Below are positions 7,252 through 15,451 of a stretch of 38,499 nt of DNA, piece by piece. Position numbers and translations under genes: made by a program. Every line of letters begins with the position of its first letter. Within the stretch, counting starts at the first letter, position 1. This DNA is from an uncultured Pseudomonadales bacterium (GTDB lineage: Bacteria > Pseudomonadota > Gammaproteobacteria > Pseudomonadales > Azotimanducaceae), in assembly GCA_938017975.1 (NCBI GenBank), contig CALIKQ010000046.1:1-38499 (forward strand), given 5' to 3'. Below the pieces are notes generated by a model. The model searched no databases. It was not told the DNA's origin and saw only the letters and a program-made list of their open reading frames with translations.

Positions 7252-8670
7252 ATGAGCGCTGAAGTAACGATCGTTCAGGCTTTTGAAGCGACTCTGGCGC
7301 GAGTTGTGACAGCGCATGTTGCTGGCTGCTCGGCGTTGCTGAAGGTTGAACGTCTCTCTGGCGGCGCAAGTCAAGAAACCTACCGTCTAACGGTTGAAAA
7401 AGACGGTATTGAAATGCCGCTAGCAATGCGGCGTACCCCTGGCGGTGAGTATTTAGAACCCTTGCCCGCGCATCCCGGTCTCGATGTAGAGGCGCGGTTG
7501 ATGCAAGCCGCGAAGGCGGTCGGTGTGCCTGAGCCGGAGGTCTATCATGTTTTAACCCGAGCCGATGGCTTGGGAGATGGCTTTATCATGGAATGGATCG
7601 ATGGCGAGGCCTTGGGTGCACGGATAACCCGGGACGCTCAATTCGAATCCATTCGACCAACTCTCGCCAAAGAATGTGGACGAATCCTGGCCCAGATCCA
7701 CAGCATTGATCTTGATGCGAGCGGGCTGAGAACACGATTGGCTGAGATGACGCCAAAGCAGTTTTTAGCTCAAATGCTGGAGCGTTATCACGCGTTTGGA
7801 GAGCCCCAGCCGATGATCGATTATGCTGGCCGTTGGCTTGAAGAAAACTTGCCGACTTCGCAACGGTTAACCCTTGTCCACAATGACTTTCGGGCCGGAA
7901 ATTTCCTACTCACCCCCACAGGCATATCAGCAGTGCTTGATTGGGAAGTCGCCCACATTGGGGATCCCATGCGTGATTTAGGTTGGATCTGTACGAATTC
8001 CTGGCGTTTCGGGAGCGCGCTCCCGGTGGGAGGCTTTGGCGAGTATCAGGATCTTTTTGACGGCTATTCAGAAGTCAGCGGCATTAGCATCGATCCCGAG
8101 CATGTGAAATTCTGGGAAGTGTTCGGCTCTTTTTGGTGGGCGATTGGGTGCTTGGGAATGGCAGAACATTATCGATCCGGTCCCGATCAATCTGTTGAAC
8201 GTCCAGCGATTGGCCGACGAACGTCTGAATGTCAGATTGACTGTGTCAATTTGTTGATCCCAGGCGCAGCCGACCTTCTGGCCTCTGAGGGAGGCGAAAT
8301 CGCCGAGATGCCGAGTACACGCGAACTGATCCAAAGTGTTCGAGATTACTTGCGCGATGATGCCATGGTTAATCTTAAGGGACGGTCTCAGTTTCTCGCG
8401 CGGGTCGCGGGCAATTCTCTTGACATCGTGTTGCGCGAACTGGCCCTCGGGGGACAGCACCATCAGGGGGAACTGGGTCGGTTGCAGGCGTATTTCGATA
8501 CGGATGAAGACCTGATGAGCCTGCGAACTAAGCTGTCGCAGGGCTTAAGGGAAGGCTCGATTCCCTTGTCGGATGAACGAATTCAAGCACACTTACGCGT
8601 TACGGTGCTTAATCAGATCGCAATTGACCAGCCCAACTATTCTGGGTTCAAGCGTGCGCGGATGCATTGA
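7252..8670 (+). CDS. APH-family acyl-CoA kinase fused to DUF6285-like domain
   Basis: In the 472-residue protein, residues 1-340 form an aminoglycoside phosphotransferase/choline-kinase fold: SGGASQETYRL as glycine-rich loop (36-46), catalytic VHNDFRAGNFLL (209-220, Asp212, Asn217) and metal-binding LDWEVAHIGDP (229-239). Residues about 353-472 (STRELIQSVRDYL, FLARVAGNSLDIVLREL) match what I recall of DUF6285, usually a separate small gene beside such kinases. In ACAD10/11 and the levulinate pathway, related kinases phosphorylate the 4-hydroxyl of acyl-CoA. Adjacency to the ACAD supports that role over antibiotic resistance. The start ATG 7252 has AGCAGGG nine bases before it and is preferred to TTG 7246. 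Confidence 0.88.
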   Translation: MSAEVTIVQAFEATLARVVTAHVAGCSALLKVERLSGGASQETYRLTVEKDGIEMPLAMRRTPGGEYLEPLPAHPGLDVEARLMQAAKAVGVPEPEVYHVLTRADGLGDGFIMEWIDGEALGARITRDAQFESIRPTLAKECGRILAQIHSIDLDASGLRTRLAEMTPKQFLAQMLERYHAFGEPQPMIDYAGRWLEENLPTSQRLTLVHNDFRAGNFLLTPTGISAVLDWEVAHIGDPMRDLGWICTNSWRFGSALPVGGFGEYQDLFDGYSEVSGISIDPEHVKFWEVFGSFWWAIGCLGMAEHYRSGPDQSVERPAIGRRTSECQIDCVNLLIPGAADLLASEGGEIAEMPSTRELIQSVRDYLRDDAMVNLKGRSQFLARVAGNSLDIVLRELALGGQHHQGELGRLQAYFDTDEDLMSLRTKLSQGLREGSIPLSDERIQAHLRVTVLNQIAIDQPNYSGFKRARMH

Positions 8671-8801
8671 AAAACGCAGTGTGGCCCAATCAGCAGAATA
8701 GAATTATGAGCTCAGCTATACTTCAGGCTTAGCAAAATGCAATGCACCGCTGAATCCCTGGCATGATGCGAGCGCCAGCGTGCAACACAAAGGGGCGATG
8801 T

Positions 8802-9569
8802 ATGTCGATATTTTCTCTAACTGGTAAAACTGTTTTGATCACGGGTGCGTCTTCAGGATTTGGGCACCATTTTGCTGGCGTTTTAGCACGAGCCGGCGCT
8901 CGGGTTGTGCTCGGTGCCCGTCGGGTGGACAAGATTCAGGCAAGAGTGGACGAGCTCACTGCGGACGGATACGAAGTGTTGGGTTTGTCGCTTGATGTGC
9001 GTGATGTTGATTCAGCCAAGCACTTTCTTAAAGGAGCTGTCGATGCATTCGGTAGTATTGATGTGCTCATTAACAATGCCGGGGTTGAGGCGGGTGCGAA
9101 AACTTACACGATGATTGACGATGAGGATTGGGATTATGTTTTTGACACCAATTTGAAAGCCGCCTGGCGATTGTCAAAGTTCTACACCCAGTGGGTTGCT
9201 GAGCAGGGCGGGACGGGCAGTATTGTGAACATCGCCTCGATAACAGCCTACCGAACGATCAAGGGGCAGTTTCCGTATGCAGTCTCGAAAGCGGCGCTTG
9301 TTAAGGCCACAGAGATTATGGCCTTAGAAGGTGCTCGTTATGGAGTAAGAGTGAATGCTTTGGCGCCTGGATATATCCTGACCGATGTTTCACGTGTTCT
9401 GCTAGAGAGTGATCGCTCCTCGGAATTCGTGAAGGGCATTCCTATGCGCCGTTACGGTGAGTTCGAAGATCTCGATGGTCCGCTGCTGTTGCTGGCTTCG
9501 GATGCTTCGACCTATATGACGGGTTCAGTTGTGGTTGTTGATGGCGGGCACATATGCGCGGAACTTTAG
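8802..9569 (+). CDS. Short-chain dehydrogenase/reductase (SDR)
   Basis: This is a 255-residue classical SDR. The nucleotide-binding motif is TGASSGFG (14-21), followed by NNAG (91-94) and the catalytic set Ser146 (NIASITAY), Tyr159 and Lys163 (YAVSK). An Arg-rich patch after strand 2 (GARRVDK) suggests NADP(H) preference. The C-terminus ends with the FabG-like YMTGSVVVVDGG. The start at 8802 is chosen because it follows AAGGGGC at good spacing and gives the normal family N-terminus (MSIFSLTGKT). It lies 131 bases after the kinase gene on the same strand and probably serves the same acyl-CoA pathway as a 3-hydroxyacyl dehydrogenase or ketoreductase; it may have its own promoter. Confidence 0.9.
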   Translation: MSIFSLTGKTVLITGASSGFGHHFAGVLARAGARVVLGARRVDKIQARVDELTADGYEVLGLSLDVRDVDSAKHFLKGAVDAFGSIDVLINNAGVEAGAKTYTMIDDEDWDYVFDTNLKAAWRLSKFYTQWVAEQGGTGSIVNIASITAYRTIKGQFPYAVSKAALVKATEIMALEGARYGVRVNALAPGYILTDVSRVLLESDRSSEFVKGIPMRRYGEFEDLDGPLLLLASDASTYMTGSVVVVDGGHICAEL

Positions 9570-9609
9570 TTAGGGCTACTCCTTCAGGCATTTACTTTTC
9601 AGTTGTAAA

Positions 9610-9624
9610 TGATAATAATTCGCA
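9610..9624. promoter_or_regulatory. Fur box upstream of feoA
   Basis: TGATAATAATTCGCA matches the 7-1-7 Fur inverted repeat TGATAATnATTATCA at 12 of 14 informative positions: the left arm perfectly, the right arm 5 of 7. It lies 41 bp before the chosen feoA start. Fe2+-loaded Fur would repress feoAB. Confidence 0.8.
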
Positions 9625-9665
9625 TTCAGGTTATAGCGCACATCATGCGCTCGAGGATGCGTCAC

Positions 9666-9896
9666 ATGAAGCTGGTCAATATGAATCTTGGTTCGACAGG
9701 TCGGATTGCTGCTTCCGAAGCTGCATCACTTGAACTTCAGTCGAAACTCTACGCATTGGGCATTTTCCCGGGGGTAGAGATCAAGGTGCTTCGAGAAGCC
9801 CCTTTGGGCGACCCGCTCCAGGTTCGGGTGGGACCATCGCTCCTCAGCATTCGAAAGCGCGATGCCGCGCTCATCGATGTCGACATGGTGTCTTGA
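9666..9896 (+). CDS. feoA: FeoA, ferrous iron transport accessory protein
   Basis: The 76-residue SH3-like FeoA protein has the family pattern LNMNLGSTGRI, then LQSKLYALGIFPGVEIKVLREAPLGDPLQVRV, then the small beta strand before the C-terminus. FeoA is a cytoplasmic regulator of the FeoB transporter. Several upstream in-frame ATGs exist, but the one at 9609 lies on the Fur box. ATG 9666 has GAGGA eight bases before it and gives the usual family length, so it is preferred. It lies 13 bases before feoB in one operon. Confidence 0.95.
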   Translation: MKLVNMNLGSTGRIAASEAASLELQSKLYALGIFPGVEIKVLREAPLGDPLQVRVGPSLLSIRKRDAALIDVDMVS

Positions 9897-9909
9897 TCGG
9901 CGCCCTCCC

Positions 9910-12045
9910 ATGAACCTCAAAACCATCGGTCTGCTCGGCAATCCTAATTGCGGGAAAAGCACACTATTTAACGCCTTGACCGGGTCTCAGCAGCGTGTCG
10001 GAAATTGGCCGGGTGTTACCGTAGAGCGTAAGTCCGGTTCATTGAAGATGGGCTCGGATCGATTAGAGGTCATTGACCTGCCCGGCATCTACTCCCTAGA
10101 CCAGTCCCTTGGCGGAATGGATGAGGACATTGCCCGGAAGTTTGTTGAGGCGGGTGAATGCGACTTGATCGTGAACATCATCGACGCCAGTAATTTAGAG
10201 CGTCATTTGGTGCTCACCCAACAGCTCCTGGATTTTGAACTGCCAGTGGTTGTTGCTTTGAATATGATCGATGTGGCCGAAAGCGCAGGTCTAACGGTTG
10301 ACTCCAAAGCCTTGTCAAAGGCGCTTGGGGTTCCAGTGATTCCGATGGTCGCCTCACGCAGCTCAGGGATTGAGGCGCTCATGCAGCACCTCAGTGCGAC
10401 CCAAAAGTTGACAACTGACGGCGGGATAAGGCGCGATGCACCACCGCTTGCTTTGCAATCCGACCCTCCACCGCTGCAATCGAATGCGCAAGGCGCACTA
10501 GAAGAAAATAGAAAACGTTATCACCGTGCGGTAGAAATCGGATTGGGGGTTACTCAAGTTCGGCAGGTGCTGCACAAGCCCAGCGAACGCATCGATCAGG
10601 TGGTTCTAAATCGTTGGCTGGGGATTCCCATATTTTTGGGCGCGATGTACTTGATGTTTACTGTAGCCATCAATTTAGGGGCTGTTTTCATCGATTTTTT
10701 TGATATTTTATTTGGGGCTGTTTTTGTGACCGGCTCTGCGCAGGTCCTCGATTATTTGGGGGTCCCGGTTTGGTTATCGGTTTTGCTCAGCCAAGGTTTG
10801 GGGGGCGGAATCCAGCTTGTCGCCACTTTTATTCCTGTCATTGGGTTTTTGTTTCTGTGCCTGTCGATCATGGAGGATTCTGGCTATATGGCTCGAGCCG
10901 CGTTTGTGATTGATCGTTTGATGATCAGTATTGGCCTTCCTGGCAGTGCGTTTGTACCCTTAATTGTTGGGTTCGGATGCAATGTGCCGGCGGTGATGGC
11001 CACACGAACCTTATCAAAAGAAAACGATCGTCTTATGACAATAGCGATGGCGCCCTTTATGTCTTGCGGAGCGAGACTGACAGTCTATGCCTTATTCGCA
11101 GCAGCATTTTTCGAGGGTCAGGGACAGAACATCGTGTTTTTGCTGTATTTGTTAGGCATCATCATGGCGATTTTTACGGGTTGGGTTTTTAGACAGCAAA
11201 TTTTTGAGGATTCGATGTCTGAAAGCTATGCTGAGATGCCGGTCTATCATATGCCGATCCTAAAGAACTTATTGCTCACAACCTGGTTTCGGCTAAAAAG
11301 TTTTGTGCTGCGGGCCGGGAGGACCATTGTCTTGGTTGTCGTTGCATTGAGTTTCTTGAACTCGCTGGGGCCTGATGGCACCTTTGGTCATGAGGACACG
11401 GAAAACTCTGTACTCTCTGAAATCGGCAAAGCGCTCACGCCGGCTTTTTATCCAATGGGTTTAACTGATGAAAATTGGCCTGCAACGGTTGGTCTGTTTA
11501 CAGGGCTTTTTGCGAAAGAGGCGGTTGTAGGCACGCTGGATGCACTCTACAGCGGAGGTGGCGATGCTGAAACCTTGACTCTGCGTGCATCAACGGAAGC
11601 GGCTTTTTTGAGTATTTATGAAAATGCGCTGAGTCTTACTAGCAGTCTGACGGATCCCTTGGGCTTAGCCATAGATCCAGCTGATCAACAAAATAATTCC
11701 TCCAGCACACTGACGAATATGGCTGCGCAATTCGGAACCGACTTAGCCGCTTTTAGTTACTTGGTCTTTATTCTTCTGTACGCGCCGTGCGTGGCGGTGA
11801 TTGCCGCCATGCACAAAGAGTCGGGTCTGAAATGGGCATGTCTTGTCTTTGGCTGGACGACTTTTGTGGGTTATGTCACTGCGACACTGATTTATCAAAC
11901 CGGAACTTTGCCAGAGCATCCTCAGTCCTCCCTGGCCTGGATGCTTGGTTTAATAGGCCTTACATGGTTGGTGATTCTGGCGCTTAAAGTATTGGGGAAA
12001 AAAGCAATGCCCAGTCGAATTATTCCTTCTGTTCAAGTCTATTAA
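9910..12045 (+). CDS. feoB: FeoB, ferrous iron transporter
   Basis: This 711-residue Fe2+ permease sits in the inner membrane. The cytoplasmic N-terminal G domain has G1 GNPNCGKS (10-17), G2 around GVTVERKSG (35-43), G3 DLPGIYSL (56-63) and G4 NMID (118-121). A helical guanine-dissociation-inhibitor domain follows. The membrane part carries the conserved Gate motifs with cysteine (FGCNVPAVMATRTL and FMSCGARLTVYALFAAAF) and a second gate region (LFAKEAVVGTLDALY, LLYAPCVAVIAAM). ATG 9910 gives the normal start MNLKTIGLLGNP. No FeoC-like gene follows. Regulation by Fur is expected from the site before feoA. Confidence 0.97.
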   Translation: MNLKTIGLLGNPNCGKSTLFNALTGSQQRVGNWPGVTVERKSGSLKMGSDRLEVIDLPGIYSLDQSLGGMDEDIARKFVEAGECDLIVNIIDASNLERHLVLTQQLLDFELPVVVALNMIDVAESAGLTVDSKALSKALGVPVIPMVASRSSGIEALMQHLSATQKLTTDGGIRRDAPPLALQSDPPPLQSNAQGALEENRKRYHRAVEIGLGVTQVRQVLHKPSERIDQVVLNRWLGIPIFLGAMYLMFTVAINLGAVFIDFFDILFGAVFVTGSAQVLDYLGVPVWLSVLLSQGLGGGIQLVATFIPVIGFLFLCLSIMEDSGYMARAAFVIDRLMISIGLPGSAFVPLIVGFGCNVPAVMATRTLSKENDRLMTIAMAPFMSCGARLTVYALFAAAFFEGQGQNIVFLLYLLGIIMAIFTGWVFRQQIFEDSMSESYAEMPVYHMPILKNLLLTTWFRLKSFVLRAGRTIVLVVVALSFLNSLGPDGTFGHEDTENSVLSEIGKALTPAFYPMGLTDENWPATVGLFTGLFAKEAVVGTLDALYSGGGDAETLTLRASTEAAFLSIYENALSLTSSLTDPLGLAIDPADQQNNSSSTLTNMAAQFGTDLAAFSYLVFILLYAPCVAVIAAMHKESGLKWACLVFGWTTFVGYVTATLIYQTGTLPEHPQSSLAWMLGLIGLTWLVILALKVLGKKAMPSRIIPSVQVY

Positions 12046-12254
12046 GCACTCAATGGGACAAGGGCCTTAATTGGCGATGGTGTTATCCGGAAACAGTCGT
12101 TAGAATTTCCTCTAGGGTGGATGAAGGTGATGCAGGTTGCAAACGCGAGGCATTGAAAGAGGGAAGTGCGCTTGGACGTAAGCTTTTGCTTGGCTGATAG
12201 GATCATGATTTCTCTAAGCCCCATCCCTGAAGCCGGTTGCGTCATGATCGACCT

Positions 12255-13211
12255 ATGATAGATTTTATTCTGATTTTAAAACTGATTGCTGGTTTTGGCT
12301 TGCTCGTGGTGGGTGGCGATTTCTTGGTGCGCGGTGCTTTGGCATTTGGTGTAAAGCGAGACATTTCGCCGCTCATCGTTGGTGTCACGGTGGTTGCGAT
12401 GGGGACCTCGGCCCCTGAAATGGTGATTTCTGTGTTGTCTGCCATGACAGGGCACCCGCAAATTGCGTTGGGTAATGTGATTGGAAGCAATATCGCCAAC
12501 GTGCTTTTGGTCTTAGGGTTGCCCGTTCTTATTCATCCGATTACAACAAAACAACAGGGGCTCAGGGAGCAGGTTGATTGGATGTTGATGGTCACCCTGG
12601 GCTTCACCTTGGTCTGCTTTAAAGCAGAATTGAGTTTTTGGGTTGGCATATCGATGCTGGTGCTACTCGCCACTTTTTTGCAGCAGAGTGTCAAAGGCTC
12701 AATCCCTCTTTCGGCCTTGAATGAGGTCACTGAAGAGCTCGATGATCTCCCAAAGGAGAGTCACTCTTACCCTAAGATTGCAGGACTGATTGGCTTTGGC
12801 GTACTGGCACTGCCCTTTGGCGCCGATCTTGTGGTGGATGCTGGCTCTATCTTGGCGATCGCCTTGGGCGTGCCCGAGAGCGTTATTGGGCTGAGTGTCT
12901 TTGCTTTGGGAACATCTTTGCCAGAGCTTGCCTCGACGACGGTCGCAGCGCTTTATCGAAACAGCGACGTTGCATTGGGGAATGTCTTGGGGAGCAACCT
13001 GTTTAACATACTGGCTGTGCTCGGCGTAACCTTAATGTTAACGGATATTCCTGTTGACGAAGCCTTCCTGAAACTTGATATCTGGGTGATGATGGCCTGC
13101 GCGACCTTGTTATGGCTCTACTGTATTCTTGGCGCAAGTATTGGGCGTGCTTCGGGCATTTTTTTCCTAACGGGGTATGCTGCTTACATCTTTAGTCTGT
13201 ACTCGGCCTAA
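12255..13211 (+). CDS. Calcium/sodium antiporter (CaCA family, YrbG-like)
   Basis: The 318-residue inner-membrane exchanger has about ten helices in two inverted repeats. Alpha-1 has VAMGTSAPEMVISVLS (48-63) with GNVIGSNIANVLLVLG (73-88); alpha-2 has FALGTSLPELASTTVAAL with GNVLGSNLFNILAVLG. The acidic residues in both repeats (Glu55 in the first) are the ion-binding residues of K+-dependent or independent Na+/Ca2+ exchangers. The central loop is short and acidic (NEVTEELDDLPKE). ATG 12255 gives the usual N-terminus; no clear Shine-Dalgarno is seen. It is followed at 30 bp by the APC permease gene on the same strand. Confidence 0.92.
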   Translation: MIDFILILKLIAGFGLLVVGGDFLVRGALAFGVKRDISPLIVGVTVVAMGTSAPEMVISVLSAMTGHPQIALGNVIGSNIANVLLVLGLPVLIHPITTKQQGLREQVDWMLMVTLGFTLVCFKAELSFWVGISMLVLLATFLQQSVKGSIPLSALNEVTEELDDLPKESHSYPKIAGLIGFGVLALPFGADLVVDAGSILAIALGVPESVIGLSVFALGTSLPELASTTVAALYRNSDVALGNVLGSNLFNILAVLGVTLMLTDIPVDEAFLKLDIWVMMACATLLWLYCILGASIGRASGIFFLTGYAAYIFSLYSA

Positions 13212-13241
13212 GCGCCGAACACGCCCAACGGTTGGGATAGC

Positions 13242-14540
13242 ATGAAGAAATTTGATCAGAAAACCGCCGTGTCGGTCGTGATTGCCAATATGGTTGGCAC
13301 AGGGGTTTTTACTAGCCTGGGCTTTCAGCTCCTAGACATTCAGTCGGTCGCGTTAATTTTGCTGCTTTGGATTGTTGGCGGTGTGATCGCGCTCTGCGGT
13401 GCTTTGACCTATGCAGAATTGGGTGCCCAACTTCCACGATCAGGCGGCGAGTATCACTTTTTAAGCCAGCTTTACCACCCCGGGTTTGGTTTTGTGTCGG
13501 GATGGATTTCCATTACTGTGGGATTTGCTGCACCCATAGCGCTTGCGGCGATGACCTTTGGTGCCTACCTGGGCGCAGCTGTGCAAGGGGTTGATCAGAC
13601 CTTAGCGGCGGCGCTGTTGATTGGGACTTTGGGCGTGTTGCATTGCTATTCACGGGCCACCAGTGGGCAAACCCAAGTGATATTTACGGCGCTGAAGGTG
13701 ATTTTGATTGTCTTTTTCAGCATTGCTGCGTTGATTGCCTCTGATTATCCAGTGACGTTTCCGAGTCTGCCAGCCGCGAGTGATCTCGTGAGTTTTAAGT
13801 CGGGAGCGTTCGCGGTGGCGCTCATCTATGTCAACTACGCCTATACGGGCTGGAATTCAGCGACGTATCTGATTGACGAGCTTGAAGACCCTACACGGCG
13901 TCTGCCCCGAGTTTTGTTGATTGGCACGCTTTCAGTCGTGGGCTTTTATCTCTTGTTGAATTTTGTATTTTTGACTGTCGCTCCGATGGAGGTAATGCAA
14001 GGTCAACTTGAGGTTGGTGTCATCGCGGCGCAATACGCCTTTGGAGCCACTGGGGGCCAATTGATGGGGCTGATGCTCTCGTTACTGCTGATTTCGACGG
14101 TCAGTGCGATGTTGATGGCCGGTCCTCGGGTACTGTTGGTGATAGGGCAAGATTTTCCGGTGTTCGCCTGGTTGGCGAAAACCAACCGCAGTGGCATGCC
14201 TTTTATTGCGATATCGTCAGTGGTCATACTCTCGATGGTTTTGGTGTTGACCTCCAGTTTTGAGTCGGTCTTGGTGTTCAGCGGATTTGTTCTGAGCTTG
14301 AACACGTTGTTGACGGTCGGCGGAGTGTTTAGGCTGCGCGCCCTGGGCTTGCTCAAAGCAGGAAGGTATCAAACATGGGGCTATCCCCTAACGCCCTTAT
14401 TGTATCTTGGGCTAACGCTCTGGACGCTCATCTACATACTGATACAGAGGCCCATAGAGGGCCTGATGGGACTTTTGGTTGTTGCGCTAGGCGGCGTCTT
14501 TTATGGCGTGACAGCGGCCAGTAAGTCTAAGGCGACTTAG
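13242..14540 (+). CDS. APC-family amino acid permease
   Basis: The 432-residue protein has about twelve membrane segments. The first helix carries the APC signature VIANMVGTGVFTSLG (the unwound substrate-binding GTG segment), and the family motif LTYAELGAQLPRSGGEYHFLSQLY follows near 55-78. Helix 6 has the aromatic segment FAVALIYVNYAYTGWNSATYLIDELEDP typical of LAT-like or AdiC-like transporters. The substrate cannot be assigned. The last four bases overlap the end of a convergent enoyl-CoA isomerase gene, with the two stop codons overlapping. It may be co-transcribed with the antiporter gene. Confidence 0.92.
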   Translation: MKKFDQKTAVSVVIANMVGTGVFTSLGFQLLDIQSVALILLLWIVGGVIALCGALTYAELGAQLPRSGGEYHFLSQLYHPGFGFVSGWISITVGFAAPIALAAMTFGAYLGAAVQGVDQTLAAALLIGTLGVLHCYSRATSGQTQVIFTALKVILIVFFSIAALIASDYPVTFPSLPAASDLVSFKSGAFAVALIYVNYAYTGWNSATYLIDELEDPTRRLPRVLLIGTLSVVGFYLLLNFVFLTVAPMEVMQGQLEVGVIAAQYAFGATGGQLMGLMLSLLLISTVSAMLMAGPRVLLVIGQDFPVFAWLAKTNRSGMPFIAISSVVILSMVLVLTSSFESVLVFSGFVLSLNTLLTVGGVFRLRALGLLKAGRYQTWGYPLTPLLYLGLTLWTLIYILIQRPIEGLMGLLVVALGGVFYGVTAASKSKAT

Positions 14541-15382
14541 CGTTTTTGGCGTTTGGGTAAGCTCACGAATTCGCCTGGGCGCTGTTCTTTGTTGGCAATC
14601 ATGGCTTCTTGAATCTCCTCGATCTTGAAGTGAGAAGCGTTCCAAATCGCAATATAGTCCAAGCCGTCTGCCGTTGAATGGTCTCGGGCGTAAGTAATCA
14701 TTTTTTTACAACCGTAGACCGCCATTGGTGCCTTGCTCGCGATGTCGGCAGCAATCGACAGCACGGCTTCGATCATTTGTGCTTGGTCGTCATAGACTTC
14801 GTTGATGAGCCCCATCGCTTTTGCCTCAAGGGCAGTCACCCGCCGGCCAGTGTAGGCCATCTCTCTGACGTGCCCTTCAGGGATAAGCTTGACCAAGCGC
14901 GGGAAGGTTCCAACGTCGGCTGTCATACCGATGTTGGTCTCAAAAATGGTTAAAAAAGCATCGTCTGTGGCATACCGAATGTCGCACGCAGTAACGAGAT
15001 CGACGCCACCGCCAATACACCCGCCCTGGATCGCCGCCAATACCGGTAGGCGGCATTCCTCAATTGCGTTGAAGGATTCTTGCATAAATAGAACATTCTG
15101 ATAGAACGCGGTCCCCGACTGCAGTTGCCGCGTCTTTTTGTCGGTGTCTTCGGTGGTCTGATTGACGCTTGTAAACGACGAGACGTCGAGCCCAGACGAA
15201 AAGTGGGGGCCAGTGGATGAGATAACAATGACCCTTGCCCGCGCGTTCTGGTCAATATCGCGAACAATCTCTGGGAGCTCCTGCCAAAACTCAGGGCTCA
15301 TGCTGTTACGCTTTTCAGGGCGATTTAATTTGATATGCGCGATGTTGTCTTGGATGCTCAAATCAAAGCATTGATAGGTCAT
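14537..15382 (-). CDS. Delta3,5-delta2,4-dienoyl-CoA isomerase (ECH1-like)
   Basis: This 281-residue crotonase-fold enzyme has oxyanion-hole motifs PHFSSGLDVSSF (59-70) and IQGGCIGGGVDLVTACDIRYA (118-138). The decisive segment is FETNIGMTADVGTFPRL: Glu148 and Asp156 are eight residues apart, the spacing of the catalytic Glu/Asp pair of mammalian ECH1, which shifts double bonds in dienoyl-CoAs during oxidation of unsaturated fatty acids. It lies 69 bp downstream of btuB on the same strand, with GAGGA before the ATG, so it could be transcribed from the cobalamin riboswitch promoter, although its substrate has no link to B12. Confidence 0.9.
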   Translation of the reverse strand: MTYQCFDLSIQDNIAHIKLNRPEKRNSMSPEFWQELPEIVRDIDQNARARVIVISSTGPHFSSGLDVSSFTSVNQTTEDTDKKTRQLQSGTAFYQNVLFMQESFNAIEECRLPVLAAIQGGCIGGGVDLVTACDIRYATDDAFLTIFETNIGMTADVGTFPRLVKLIPEGHVREMAYTGRRVTALEAKAMGLINEVYDDQAQMIEAVLSIAADIASKAPMAVYGCKKMITYARDHSTADGLDYIAIWNASHFKIEEIQEAMIANKEQRPGEFVSLPKRQKR

Positions 15383-15451
15383 GACGAAATCCTCACAGCG
15401 TGAATCGAAAACTTGAACTTTTTATAAATTCATCTTTATTTGAACCTAACC

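Noticed and set aside
6851-7426. 191-codon frame on the minus strand
   Set aside because: It is antisense to the ACAD and kinase genes, which have full domain motifs; its protein has no recognisable features.
7252-8670. Aminoglycoside resistance gene
   Set aside because: The APH fold is shared with acyl-CoA kinases; the context beside an acyl-CoA dehydrogenase and the DUF6285-like tail point away from resistance.
12046-12254. Possible FeoC gene after feoB
   Set aside because: Only a frame of about 26 codons is present and it has no winged-helix pattern.
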